The translations under genes were made by a program, and so were the position numbers. Below are positions 16,697 to 25,090 of a stretch of DNA of 32,666 nucleotides, one piece after another (position 1 is the first letter of the stretch; every line of letters begins with the position of its first letter). Source of the stretch: Hyphomicrobiales bacterium (lineage in GTDB: Bacteria; Pseudomonadota; Alphaproteobacteria; Rhizobiales; Rhizobiaceae); the NCBI GenBank assembly GCA_900468805.1, contig UEIF01000076.1:1-32666 (forward strand), given 5' to 3'. The notes below the pieces were generated by a model. That model was not told the origin of the DNA, did no database searches, and worked only from the letters and a program-made list of their open reading frames with translations.

Positions 16697-17017
16697 TCAG
16701 GATGAGATCGTGGCAAGAGCAATCAGGGTCACGAAGACACTCAGCGGCGGAAGGTGCTGATGGTCGCGATGGCGCAGAACGGTGAAAATCGCAGCTGCGA
16801 TGACGACCGCCGCAAGCGCCAGGCCAAGAATGCGGCTGACGGGAAGCGCGAGCAGGGCGGCGGTCGATATCTCGAGGGCGCCGGTCAGGATGCCCCACCA
16901 GCGCGGATAGCCCCATTTGACGAAATCGTCTCGCGTTCCCGCCGCGCCGATCGCGTTGACGATGCCCGCGCCGAGGAATGCTGCCCCAAGGAGCCAGAGG
17001 GAGAGAGTGTGGACCAT
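16697..17017 (-). CDS. DoxX-like small membrane protein
   Basis: 106 residues with about four hydrophobic segments; GAAFLGAGIVNAIGA near the start and the YPRWWGILTGALEISTAALL segment are typical of DoxX-like proteins. Its ATG lies one base after the DUF4267 stop (TGAGATG), so the two are translationally coupled. Substrate unknown. It belongs to the pair controlled, presumably, by the divergent TetR regulator. Confidence 0.75.
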   Translation of the reverse strand: MVHTLSLWLLGAAFLGAGIVNAIGAAGTRDDFVKWGYPRWWGILTGALEISTAALLALPVSRILGLALAAVVIAAAIFTVLRHRDHQHLPPLSVFVTLIALATISS

Positions 17018-17018
17018 C

Positions 17019-17402
17019 TCAGTGCGCCCCTGTCATCATCGGGATGGCAGCGAGCGCCATGATGGCTGCCGTCAGGCCGTGGATGCCGAAGGCGCTTTTC
17101 GCGGAGCCTTTAGCGGCGAGAATAACCAGCATGTCGCCGACAGGGATGATCGCCGCGACCAGCAGGACGAGGCCGAGCTCACGCTCAGTACTCCACAGCA
17201 TGAAGGCGAGCACAAGCAGACCCGCCGCGATGTCACGGACACCCTTGAGGTGAAGCCACGGGACGGTGTTAGGGTCGTCTGCCGGAAGCGGCAGGCCGAA
17301 GCTGCGCGTCATTGTCGTCGGGTTCGCGATATAACCGGTGCCGATTGCGATGATTGCGAGGGCCACGAGCAGTGCGATCCCATTCAGAAGCCAGTCCATC
17401 AT
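17019..17402 (-). CDS. DUF4267 membrane protein
   Basis: 127 residues, about four membrane segments, with LKGVRDIAAGLLVLAFML and VAIIPVGDMLVILAAKGSA, the conserved stretches of the DUF4267 family. AAGGA precedes the ATG. First gene of a two-gene operon with the DoxX-like protein and divergent from a TetR gene. A decayed copy of its 3' part lies at 14785-15035. Function unknown; regulation by TetR suggests a response to a small molecule. Confidence 0.8.
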   Translation of the reverse strand: MMDWLLNGIALLVALAIIAIGTGYIANPTTMTRSFGLPLPADDPNTVPWLHLKGVRDIAAGLLVLAFMLWSTERELGLVLLVAAIIPVGDMLVILAAKGSAKSAFGIHGLTAAIMALAAIPMMTGAH

Positions 17403-17426
17403 GCCATCCTTCTAGCGAGTTAAGTT

Positions 17427-17467
17427 AATCTAGCAACGCTAGTTATTTATGCTAGCGTTGCTAGATT
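17427..17467. promoter_or_regulatory. TetR operator: 16-bp perfect inverted repeat
   Basis: Arms 17427-17442 and 17452-17467 are perfect reverse complements around a 9-base spacer (TTATTTATG). Each arm contains CTAGC-NNN-GCTAG, itself palindromic, so the site may hold two regulator dimers. A weaker third copy (CTAGCGAGTTAAG) starts at 17412, next to the DUF4267 start. It lies in the divergent DUF4267/TetR gap. Confidence 0.85.
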
Positions 17468-17521
17468 TTCAAGCCGTGATATGGTCCTGATGTTCACATG
17501 TCCGTGCAGGGGAGTTTGGGA

Positions 17522-18124
17522 ATGGGTATCGCAGAGCGAAAAAGCCGGGAACGCGCCGATCGCGAAGATCGTATCGTCGCGGCAGCCCGCGCCATCGCAG
17601 AGAGCGAGGGATGGGATGCCGTCACGATCCGCCGTCTGGCCAAGGAGATCGAATACAGCCAGCCAGTCCTCTATTCACATTTCGAGAACAGGGACGCCAT
17701 CGTGGCGGCAGTCGCAGTCGAGGGCTTCAGGGAGCTCACGGCCGTTCTTCGGGCGGCGGTGGACGGGGCGAACGGCCGACGAGATGCCCTCATGGCTGTC
17801 GCCGTGGCCTATTTTGCCTTCGCGCATAGCCGCCCGTCGCTCTACGAGGCCATGTTTATCCTCCCGACCCAATTGCGGTTCGCGCAAGCCGACACGCGAG
17901 CGGAACTTCGGGCCGGTTTCGAGGTGCTGGCGGCAGTGGTATCTCCGTTCTGCGCCGATGCGGAGATCGTGACCGAAACCTTCTGGGCAGCCCTTCACGG
18001 ACTTGCCGAGCTCGAACGGTCGGGCCGCATTCGGCCCGCCATGCGTGACGAACGCATCGCGCTTGTCGTCCGGGCGATCGTGGATGCAGGAAGGAAACCG
18101 CCGAGCCGTGGTGCAAACTCTTGA
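17522..18124 (+). CDS. TetR/AcrR-family transcriptional repressor
   Basis: 200 residues. The N-terminal helix-turn-helix is typical: RIVAAARAIAESEGWDAVTIRRLAKEIEYSQPVLYSHF. The C-terminal ligand-binding domain (about 70-190) is of the WHG type, with FWAALHGLAEL near its end. ATG at 17522 has GGGGAG 7 bases upstream, so it is preferred over 17498. It is divergent from DUF4267-DoxX with a strong palindrome between, so it very likely represses that pair and itself. The inducer is unknown. Confidence 0.9.
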   Translation: MGIAERKSRERADREDRIVAAARAIAESEGWDAVTIRRLAKEIEYSQPVLYSHFENRDAIVAAVAVEGFRELTAVLRAAVDGANGRRDALMAVAVAYFAFAHSRPSLYEAMFILPTQLRFAQADTRAELRAGFEVLAAVVSPFCADAEIVTETFWAALHGLAELERSGRIRPAMRDERIALVVRAIVDAGRKPPSRGANS

Positions 18125-18154
18125 TTTTTGCCTTGAGTGTGAGAAGCCTAAACG

Positions 18155-18679
18155 ATGCAGAACGGTCGCATCATCTTTTTGAACGGCACATCGAGTGCTG
18201 GAAAATCCACCTTGGCAAAAGCTTTGCGGACGGCTCTTCCGGAGCCCTTTTGCTACTATGCCTCGGATCAACTTGCCGATACGGGTTTTCGGACGATAAA
18301 GCGTAGAAATCGGGATTTTGGCGCGCACGATGAACGAGCCAGGTTCTTCAATGGCTTCCATCGCTCGATCGTCGGTTTTGCCGAAGCTGGCAATGATCTG
18401 CTCGTCGAACACATCGTCGAGGAAGCAAGCTGGTGGCTGCAGTTGCGACAGCTCCTTGCGCACCTGGACACCTTCTGGGTTGGCGTGCATGCCCCGATCG
18501 AGGAGATCGAGCGACGCGAACGGGACCGCGGAAATCGCTCCATCGGGGAAGCGGCGTACCACCTCAAAACCCATGGCTACTGCGAGTATGATATCGAAGT
18601 GGACACCAGCGACCCTCAGGATGCGGTTGTTTCCGCAATACTGGACGCGTGGCGCAAGCGGTCGGCCTCCGCCTCATAA
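18155..18679 (+). CDS. Chloramphenicol phosphotransferase-like kinase (CPT family)
   Basis: 174 residues. Walker A GTSSAGKST at 11-19 follows IIFLN. The rest matches the CPT-like P-loop family: ASDQL, FNGFHRSIVGFAEAGNDLLVEHI, a FWVGVHAPIEEIERRERDRG loop and a C-terminal YDIEVDTS. CPT phosphorylates chloramphenicol in its producer, but most members have unknown substrates, so resistance should not be assumed. It starts about 30 bases after the TetR stop and could be co-transcribed with it. Confidence 0.85.
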   Translation: MQNGRIIFLNGTSSAGKSTLAKALRTALPEPFCYYASDQLADTGFRTIKRRNRDFGAHDERARFFNGFHRSIVGFAEAGNDLLVEHIVEEASWWLQLRQLLAHLDTFWVGVHAPIEEIERRERDRGNRSIGEAAYHLKTHGYCEYDIEVDTSDPQDAVVSAILDAWRKRSASAS

Positions 18680-18723
18680 CAGGTCAAGAGCTGTCCGCGT
18701 CGTGTACCGCTCATCCATTTCGC

Positions 18724-20322
18724 CTAGCCCTGCAATTCCCCCTTCAGATGATCCGCCAGTCGCAGCGCCAGTGCCACCGCCGGCAATGTCGGGTTGGCCT
18801 GTCCGGACACCGGAAAGACCGAGCTGCCGGCGACATAGAGGTTTTCGAGATCGTGGCAGCGGCAGTTGCCGTCGACGACGCTTGTGCGGGGCGAGGCGCC
18901 CATTCTGGTCAGGCCGATCTGGTGGTAGCCGTCGAGTGCCTGGCGGCGGACGGCCTCTTCCAGGTCTTCGGGCGGGCAGAGCCATTCGAAGCTGCCGATG
19001 TCGCGGCCGCCGATCCATTCGGCGAGCGCGTGATGGGTTTTGATGAGGGAGGTCAGGTCTTCGCTGGCGAAGGCGAAATCGATCGCCAGCCGCTTCAGGC
19101 CCGTCTCGTCCGTCTGGGCGCTCAGTCGCACGCGGTTGGAAGCGACCGGCCGCTGTTCACCGTGATAGGCGAGCCAGTAGAGATGCTCGCCGTTTTTGAC
19201 GAAGAAGTTCGGCTGGCGCTCGGATTTCAGCGCTGCCGTCGTCAGCTGCAGGGCGGCGTTGAAGCTCTGCACGGGGTTTGCGACGAGATCGGAAAGCGAG
19301 GCGGTATCGGATACCCGCGCCTTGAAGGACAGCCGGCGCATCTTGCGCCTGCCGGTGATCGCCCTGAACATGTTCAGCGTCGCACGTGCGCCCGCCGTCG
19401 CATAGACCTCTTCCAGCGGCGGGCTGCGCAGCCAGAAGACGCTGTTCAGAAGGTCATGTTCCTGCTGCAGCCTGACGCCGGGCATCAGCCGCGAGCGGAA
19501 CCAGGCGCCGGTGCCGTTTCGCCGGAAGAACATCTTTTCCATGAAGCTGCGATCGGTGAAGCGGATGCGGGCGAGTTCGCCGGCCAGATGCCCCATGTAA
19601 TAGCGCCCGAGTGGGCCATCGACGCCGCCGAAAAGCCGCGGCGCGATTTCCTGTGCTGCCAGCAGCAGCCGGGCATTTTCGCGCCCGCCGCAGGCCAGCA
19701 CGAAGACCGTCGCCCCGACGGAATGCAGCTTGCCGCGATGCCACACCATGAGCCGTTTCGTGCGGGCGCCTTCGCGATCGACATCGAGGCCGATCACCGT
19801 TGCCCGGGTGACGAGGTGCAGGTTCGGCAGGCTTTCGATCAGCGCCCCGTGCGCTTTGGCCATATCGGGCTCGCGGGCCCAGCTCTCGATCGAGGGCTCG
19901 AAATCGCCGTCCATGTCAGGCATTTCGACGGCTGGCAGCTCGGCACCCAGAAAGGCGCGGGCATCGTCATAATAGGCCCTGAAGGCGTCGTGCCCGATCG
20001 GCCAGCGCGCATCGCCGCGCGACGGCCTGCCATCGAAATCGCTGTCGTCGAACTCCACGCACCGGCCGCCCCAGGCTTTCGAGGTGCCGCCGATCGCGCG
20101 GCGGATCGTCAGGCTCGCTTCGGCATGGTGGGTGGTGCTGATGGAGGCCGCCGCCGCCAGCCGGTTCGTCTTTGCCGAGATGTTCTTGCCGCCGGATTCC
20201 AGAAGTGCGACCGAAAGCCCGGACCGGGCAAGCGCGATGCCCAGCGCCAGACCGACAGGCCCGGAACCGACGACGCACACGTCGACACGCCCCGCAAGCA
20301 GGTTTTGAAGCGACGAAATCAT
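18724..20322 (-). CDS. GMC-family FAD oxidoreductase
   Basis: 532 residues. The N-terminal FAD site VDVCVVGSGPVGLALGIALA (GxGxxG) is followed by LLESGG. The C-terminal GMC motif is intact: IGLTRMGASPRTSVVDGNCRC, then NLYVAGSSVFPVSGQANPTLP. Such enzymes oxidise alcohols or sugars; specificity is not readable. No signal peptide and no cytochrome or small-subunit partner gene are present. GAGGGG lies before the ATG. It is convergent with the CPT-like gene. Confidence 0.9.
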   Translation of the reverse strand: MISSLQNLLAGRVDVCVVGSGPVGLALGIALARSGLSVALLESGGKNISAKTNRLAAAASISTTHHAEASLTIRRAIGGTSKAWGGRCVEFDDSDFDGRPSRGDARWPIGHDAFRAYYDDARAFLGAELPAVEMPDMDGDFEPSIESWAREPDMAKAHGALIESLPNLHLVTRATVIGLDVDREGARTKRLMVWHRGKLHSVGATVFVLACGGRENARLLLAAQEIAPRLFGGVDGPLGRYYMGHLAGELARIRFTDRSFMEKMFFRRNGTGAWFRSRLMPGVRLQQEHDLLNSVFWLRSPPLEEVYATAGARATLNMFRAITGRRKMRRLSFKARVSDTASLSDLVANPVQSFNAALQLTTAALKSERQPNFFVKNGEHLYWLAYHGEQRPVASNRVRLSAQTDETGLKRLAIDFAFASEDLTSLIKTHHALAEWIGGRDIGSFEWLCPPEDLEEAVRRQALDGYHQIGLTRMGASPRTSVVDGNCRCHDLENLYVAGSSVFPVSGQANPTLPAVALALRLADHLKGELQG

Positions 20323-20596
20323 TTCACCACCCCTCGGCTATGATGGCGGCGATCATAGCCGGATTTCACGAACGGGTATAATGTATTCTTGCGGGGACTC
20401 AGCCTTTGGTTGTCGTGGGCTCTGCCTGGGGGCGGGGCGCGCCCTTCCTGACGCGGTGCGGAGCCATCGGCTGCGCTGCACCGCATCACTTCGACCCGGC
20501 ATTTGCGCCGAGAGGCGACCCATGTTCCAACCTTGCCCAGCGTGTTTTCAGCGGGGGAGAGGTACTCCCGGCACGGTGGCGCCGGGAGCAGTATCG
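20323..20596. terminator. Intergenic region with a hairpin (20565-20588), probable terminator of the hydrolase gene
   Basis: CTCCCGGC (20565-20572) and GCCGGGAG (20581-20588) form an 8-bp perfect stem with an 8-base loop, starting 9 bases past the minus-strand hydrolase stop. There is no T-run. The rest of the region shows no gene. Confidence 0.45.
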
Positions 20597-21367
20597 TCAG
20601 TTCGTGAGCGCGGCCTTTTCAATGACCGCAGCGACTTCCTCCGCATGAACGACGAGGGAGGCATGGCTGCCAGCCACCTCTGTGGTCTTGGCCTTGATCC
20701 TGGCCGCGAACAATTTCTGGGTCTCCGGTGCGATTACCCTGTCCTTCGTGCTGATCACATAAAACGTCGGCTTGTCGTGCCAGGCTGCGATATCGACCGG
20801 AGCCTCGTAGGCTGTGTGGTTCAGCGGAAGCTGCGAGTTTGCCAGGGATTCGGCGATCTTCAGCGGAAGGTCCGCCGCGACTGCCGTGGGAAACACCTTG
20901 GGATCGATATAGAGGTTGCCCTGTTCGTCGGGATGAATGGCATTGGTGCCTTCGGTTGTCGGGCCGTTCTTGGCCAGGGCCGCCAGAGATTCTCCAACAT
21001 CAGGTGCGAAGGCGGAGACGTAGACGAGCGCGGAGACCTTGGCATCGTCACCGGCTTGCGTGATGACCACGCCGCCCCAGGAGTGGCCAACGAGGACGGT
21101 CTTGCCATCCTGCTTTGCCAGCGCCTGCCTGGTGGCATCGACATCCGCAGCGAGGGAGGTGAGAGGATTTTCGACCAGCGTTACGTTATAGCCCTTCTTC
21201 GTGAGGATATCGGCAACGGGCTTCCAGCTTGTCTGGTCGACGAAAGCGCCATGGACGAGCACGATGTTGTGCGCCGCCCCCTTGGGTAGATCAGCCGATC
21301 GGGCGGGTGCGGCAAACGCTGCCCCGGCGAAGAGAACGGTGGCGGCTAAGAGTAGTTTAATTCGCAT
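20597..21367 (-). CDS. Exported alpha/beta hydrolase
   Basis: 256 residues. Signal peptide MRIKLLLAATVLFAGAAFA. The fold shows NIVLVHGAFVD near residue 34, nucleophile Ser96 in GHSWGG (94-99), and a C-terminal His in GSHASLVVH. It is close to the esterase/salicylate-esterase-like branch of rhizobial hydrolases. Substrate unknown. ATG at 21367 has AGGAG 6 bases upstream; the longer frame to 21490 would hide the signal peptide. It is divergent from the AraC regulator, which may control it. Confidence 0.88.
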   Translation of the reverse strand: MRIKLLLAATVLFAGAAFAAPARSADLPKGAAHNIVLVHGAFVDQTSWKPVADILTKKGYNVTLVENPLTSLAADVDATRQALAKQDGKTVLVGHSWGGVVITQAGDDAKVSALVYVSAFAPDVGESLAALAKNGPTTEGTNAIHPDEQGNLYIDPKVFPTAVAADLPLKIAESLANSQLPLNHTAYEAPVDIAAWHDKPTFYVISTKDRVIAPETQKLFAARIKAKTTEVAGSHASLVVHAEEVAAVIEKAALTN

Positions 21368-21499
21368 TGCTTGCTCCTGTTGGGATGCCGACAACCCCGA
21401 TCCCAAGGGAAGGGCAGGCGCTTGGGTAAAGTCGCGCTTCGTGTTGCGGCAGTTTGCCAGATTGCTTGCTGGGTGACCCTGTTGGCTCACCTCGACACG

Positions 21500-21588
21500 A
21501 AATAATACGAAGGGTTCTCGGACGTTAGGCCCCGATCGTCCGGATATTGTGTCCGACCGTGCGGCGGACTACCATCAGGGGCATGGAC
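21500..21588. promoter_or_regulatory. Divergent control region with TCGGAC/GTCCGA-type motifs
   Basis: CGGACG (21519-21524) and CGTCCG (21537-21542) form an inverted repeat, and GTCCGA recurs at about 21551. The region lies between the hydrolase and the AraC gene. An AraC-type or other regulator site is possible. Confidence 0.3.
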
Positions 21589-22584
21589 ATGCTCGCCGAA
21601 GTGCTCGATCGCGTTCGCCTTAGCGGAACCTTGCTCTTTCACTTCGAGCTCGGTCATCCCTGGAACCTGGCCTTGCCGGAGCGCCCCTACGCGCTGTTCC
21701 ATTATCTCAGTCGTGGCACAGCCACCCTCGCGCTCGAACATGGGGAAGAGCTCTGCATGGAGGAGGGCGATCTCGTCGTCATCACACGCGGCGAACCCCA
21801 TTTGATTTACTCGGATAGCCGGACGAAGCCGCTCCCGATTATCGACCTCGATCGATCCGCACGTCTTGGCGTCGTGCGCCACGGAGGGAGCGCGCAGCCG
21901 CTCTCGACGATGATCTGCGGCAATTTCATTCTGTCATGGCCCTCGCGCGGTAGCCTGATGGAACTGCTTCCGCCCGTACTCCTCCTGAAGCCGACGATGG
22001 ACGGTGATTGGCTCGAGGCTATCCTGCGACGCATGGTGAGCGAGTCGGCGCTTGAACGTCCCGGCCAACGCGTCGCGCTCTCGCGAATGACAGAGGTGCT
22101 CTTCGTCGAGGTGTTGCGAAGCTGGATCAAATCTCTCGGGCCAGGAGAAGGCGGATGGCTTGGGGCGATGGCGGACCCGTATATTGGACGGGCGCTCGAG
22201 TTGATCCACGACCGACCGGATCTGCCCTGGACACTTCGCGACCTCGCACACCGCGTGGGGCTCGGCCGCTCGGTGTTTTCGGCTCGCTTCACCAAGCTCG
22301 TCGGCCAGTCCATGCAGCGCTATCTGATCGCGCGCCGGATGTCGGAGGCTGCGTTTCTACTGGAATCAAGCGATGAGGGGATTGCCCGGATCGCAAGCCG
22401 CGTCGGCTACGAAACCGCCGCGGCGTTCTCGAAGTTGTTCCATCGGCACCACGGCCTGTCACCCGGCCGTTATCGAGCAATTCGGCGCGCTGACGGCCGC
22501 CCAAGGCCAGCGGAATTTCCTGATCAGAAGCCGCTGACTGATCTTGACCAGGCCGACGTCCAGGCCGTCGCTAAGGCCGTATAA
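21589..22584 (+). CDS. AraC-family regulator with cupin_6 sensor domain
   Basis: 331 residues. The N-terminal cupin-like domain (about 5-170; ALFHYLSRGTATL, ELCMEEGDLVVITRGEPH) matches the cupin_6 / AraC_binding_2 type. The C-terminal AraC DNA-binding domain has both helix-turn-helices: WTLRDLAHRVGLGRSVFSARF and IARIASRVGYETAAAFSKLF, ending RHHGLSPGRYR. ATG at 21589 has AGGGG 7 bases upstream. It is divergent from the hydrolase and overlaps the 3' end of the convergent RidA gene by 14 bases. Confidence 0.9.
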   Translation: MLAEVLDRVRLSGTLLFHFELGHPWNLALPERPYALFHYLSRGTATLALEHGEELCMEEGDLVVITRGEPHLIYSDSRTKPLPIIDLDRSARLGVVRHGGSAQPLSTMICGNFILSWPSRGSLMELLPPVLLLKPTMDGDWLEAILRRMVSESALERPGQRVALSRMTEVLFVEVLRSWIKSLGPGEGGWLGAMADPYIGRALELIHDRPDLPWTLRDLAHRVGLGRSVFSARFTKLVGQSMQRYLIARRMSEAAFLLESSDEGIARIASRVGYETAAAFSKLFHRHHGLSPGRYRAIRRADGRPRPAEFPDQKPLTDLDQADVQAVAKAV

Positions 22585-23056
22585 GAACCTCAGCTTCAAT
22601 CTCGACGGGAAGATCAAACGGCAGGCCTGCCACGCCTATCGCGGAGCGGGCGTGGGATCCGCGTTCGCTGCCGTAAACCTCTGCGATAAGGTCGCTGAAG
22701 CCATTGATAACGAGTGGATACGAGTTGAAGGAGGAATCTGTATTCACCATGCCAAAGACGCGAAGCCAGCTGTCCACCCGGTCCAGATCACCCAACGCAA
22801 CTTTCAGGCTGGCTAACATTGCCAGCGCGGTCAGGCGAGCGGCATGATAGCCTTCTTCCAACGACAGATCTTTCCCCACCTTTCCGAGCGGTCGGGCTAT
22901 CGAGCCGTCTGAATTGAGCGGCCCGTGTCCGGAAATATAAGCCTTTGACCCCGAAATGCGGACCCAGGGGAAGGAGAGTTTCACGTCAGGGGGAAGCAGG
23001 ATCGGCGCCGGAAGTTCTAGTCCAAACCGTTGTAGCTGGCTTTCGATATGCGACAT
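22571..23056 (-). CDS. RidA (YjgF/YER057c/UK114) family protein
   Basis: 161 residues. It matches the RidA family: ISGSKAYISGHGPLN, LTALAMLASLKVALGDLDRV, and a final HARSAIGVAGLPFDLPVEIEAEV, which keeps the family's Arg. RidA hydrolyses reactive enamines and imines; this longer type is often in catabolic clusters and the true substrate may differ. AGGAG lies 10 bases before the ATG. The open frame extends upstream to 23344, but that part is unlike RidA. Confidence 0.88.
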   Translation of the reverse strand: MSHIESQLQRFGLELPAPILLPPDVKLSFPWVRISGSKAYISGHGPLNSDGSIARPLGKVGKDLSLEEGYHAARLTALAMLASLKVALGDLDRVDSWLRVFGMVNTDSSFNSYPLVINGFSDLIAEVYGSERGSHARSAIGVAGLPFDLPVEIEAEVLIRP

Positions 23057-23384
23057 TGGTGATTGACTCCTGTTATTGTTTTGGAAGTTCCAACGAGACG
23101 CGGTCAGTGGCGCCGCATCCGCTGATGCTAGGCAAGTCAGATGCTGTCGCCCGACAGCAGCAGCGCAGTCGGCTGCCCCTAGTCGAGGAAATACAGGGTC
23201 CCCGAAGACGATCGCGCCCTCTGGAAACTGGAGGTCCTCCACAGTTGTTTGCGTCGTGAATTCGTACACTCGAGGTCCCATCCGACCCCGCCCAAAATGC
23301 CGCCGCAACGAAAAGAGGTTTGGTGACCCGCTGGTCGGTGGCATATCTCATGTACATGGCGACTTCCCTTGGCGGATTTCATGG

Positions 23385-23470
23385 CCGGACCAGCGCGGAC
23401 ATTGACGAACCAGTCAACGCCCGCAGTTCGCGCAACCATCCAGCCCATGCAATGCGGGCAGAAATGATGC
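23385..23470 (-). pseudogene. Possible GFA-family (glutathione-dependent formaldehyde-activating-like) fragment
   Basis: The minus strand encodes CPHCMGWMVARTAGVDWFVNVRA, which resembles the CP-x-C...W...G-x-D-x-F-VNVR segment of GFA-domain proteins. About 25 residues match and nothing before or after does, so this would be a remnant. Weak evidence. Confidence 0.35.
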
Positions 23471-23509
23471 TGCTGGCGCAGAAGTGATGCTACTGGCGCA
23501 GAAGTGATG
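23458..23509. repeat. 20-bp imperfect tandem repeat, about 2.6 units
   Basis: The unit GCAGAARTGATGCTRCTGGC occurs twice, followed by a partial third unit (GCAGAAGTGATG). It lies beside the GFA-like remnant. Confidence 0.8.
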
Positions 23510-23607
23510 ACCCGTCGGGCCTGTTGCCCTGTTTTGCAAGCGACTTGGCCAGCGGCAAATGCTAGGATTTGCCAAGAGCCCTTCACGCGCGGAGAAGAAC
23601 CCGGACC

Positions 23608-24156
23608 ATGACGACTGCACTCCTCATCATCGATATGCAGATGGTCATGCAGGAGCGGCTCGACGCCGGGCGCGGGCGTGTGAATGGCGAGGCAGCAGAG
23701 AAGATCGCAGCCCTTGCCGGCGCCTTTCGCGCCGCCCGCAAGCCCGTCATCCATATCCGCCATCGCGATGCCGACGAGAACTCGCCGCTGAATGAAAATG
23801 CGCCGGGATACCGGCCTATGTCCTGCGCGGAAGCGCGGGAGAACGAACCGGTCTTCATCAAATCCACGTCGTCGGCCTTTGCCTCCACCGAGCTGGAAGG
23901 TTATCTGCGCGAAGTCGGCATAACGGATCTGGTGGTGACAGGCGCGGTCGCCGGCTTCTGCGTCAATACCACCGTGCGCGCCGGCAGCGACCTTGGCTTC
24001 AAGATGAGCGTCGTCAGCGACGCCGTGCTCGGCTTCGACCTGCCATCCGCAGATCTGTCGGCCCGCACCATCTTCGACGTGACGATGGCACATCTGGAAT
24101 CCGATTTCGCCGAGATCGTCGACACACGGCAGCTGATGGCCATGCAGCCTGCCTGA
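23608..24156 (+). CDS. Isochorismatase-type cysteine hydrolase
   Basis: 182 residues. The catalytic triad of the family is visible: Asp9 (LLIIDMQ), Lys85 (VFIKSTSSAF) and Cys118 (VAGFCVNTT). Members hydrolyse isochorismate, nicotinamide or small amides; none can be chosen here. ATG at 23608 is preferred because the family N-terminus TALLIIDMQ starts there; GGAG lies about 13 bases upstream. Convergent with the NAGPA-domain gene. Confidence 0.9.
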   Translation: MTTALLIIDMQMVMQERLDAGRGRVNGEAAEKIAALAGAFRAARKPVIHIRHRDADENSPLNENAPGYRPMSCAEARENEPVFIKSTSSAFASTELEGYLREVGITDLVVTGAVAGFCVNTTVRAGSDLGFKMSVVSDAVLGFDLPSADLSARTIFDVTMAHLESDFAEIVDTRQLMAMQPA

Positions 24157-24180
24157 CGGGGCGCACGCCGTGTCCTCGGC

Positions 24181-24984
24181 CTAGTCCTCTTTCTCCCCCA
24201 CCAGCCCGAGGATCGGCCCGTAGCCGCCATGCCAGGACGTGTCGTTGCGGCCAAGGACCGGATTGTAGAGCCCGGTGCCGCGACCGCCATCGAGGAAGAG
24301 CGCATCGGGGCATTTGAGGTCGTCGCGGAAGAGCCGGGCGAAATCATGGAAATTCACCCTGTCCTCGCTGATGACGAAGCGCAGCGTGCCATCTGCGCAG
24401 ATGCCCACGCCATTGCGGCGCGTACGGTCGGTCGAGCCTGGTATGAAGATCGGGTTGATCCCGTTGTCGATGACCAGCATCGGGCCGGATTGCGTGGCGA
24501 GCCGCACCTTGCGCTTCTGCTTCAGGAAGTCCTCGGTGGGCAGGATATGCGGGCCGGTCTCATCGAGATAGAAGATGCCGTTCGGCTTCTTGTAGAAGTT
24601 CGGCACCGGGCCGGATGTTTTCGGCGGCGCATCGCTGTTGGCCGGCACCAGCGCCATGCCATCCTCGACATAAAGCCCCATCGGCGAAAAATCCTCGCGG
24701 TACATGCCGGCATTCATGGCAAAGACGAGCCGATGTCCCTGGCTGGTGACGGCGTCGGCGACACCTGAAAAGCTGCGATAGGGCTTGTCCGCGGCATCCT
24801 TCCAGAACAGGCGAAGATCGGCCTTTGCCGGATCGACGCCGCAGACGATATAGGCGGTGCCTTCGAAGGTCTCGCGCGTACAGGGCTGATCAGGAGTGGA
24901 TTCCCCGTCCGCCTCCGGGGCCCGTGCTCCAGCGGTGAGGGTGCCGGCAAGAAGCAGGATGAAGGCGAAGATGGCGCGAGGCAT
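24181..24984 (-). CDS. Exported phosphodiester glycosidase (NAGPA-domain) protein, YigE-like
   Basis: 267 residues. Signal peptide MPRAIFAFILLLAGTLTAGARA. The body matches the NAGPA/YigE type: LVFAMNAGMYREDFSPMGLYVEDG, KPNGIFYLDE, RLATQSGPMLVIDNGINP, RNGVGICADG, CPDALFLDGGRG and a C-terminal GPILGLV. The Asn in AMNAGMY and Asp in FLDGG are conserved family positions. Likely periplasmic hydrolysis of a glycan phosphodiester or sugar derivative; substrate unknown. ATG at 24984 has AGGAG 5 bases upstream. Confidence 0.88.
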   Translation of the reverse strand: MPRAIFAFILLLAGTLTAGARAPEADGESTPDQPCTRETFEGTAYIVCGVDPAKADLRLFWKDAADKPYRSFSGVADAVTSQGHRLVFAMNAGMYREDFSPMGLYVEDGMALVPANSDAPPKTSGPVPNFYKKPNGIFYLDETGPHILPTEDFLKQKRKVRLATQSGPMLVIDNGINPIFIPGSTDRTRRNGVGICADGTLRFVISEDRVNFHDFARLFRDDLKCPDALFLDGGRGTGLYNPVLGRNDTSWHGGYGPILGLVGEKED

Positions 24985-25090
24985 GGAATCTCCTGATGGC
25001 GTCATTGCTGGTGACTTGTAGCCATGAGGGCGCAAGAAGGCGAGGGCGAGGATCAGATTGACGTTTGCGGCAGCTCTGACTGCTTGGATA

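Larger units (their letters stand above)
23057..23607. other. 551-bp gap with decayed coding sequence
   Basis: No intact gene. It holds a short GFA-like remnant and a small tandem repeat (listed separately). Minus-strand frames between 23060 and 23357 read partly protein-like but give no family. Confidence 0.4.

Noticed and set aside
18155..18679. Naming the CPT-like gene as an antibiotic resistance gene
   Set aside because: The family is wide and most members act on unknown substrates; the sequence does not show chloramphenicol specificity.
18649..20343. Long plus-strand frame of 564 codons
   Set aside because: Antisense to the GMC oxidoreductase; no domain seen.
23179..24093. Minus-strand frame of 304 codons
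   Set aside because: Mostly antisense to the isochorismatase-type gene; only the short GFA-like part was kept as a possible remnant.
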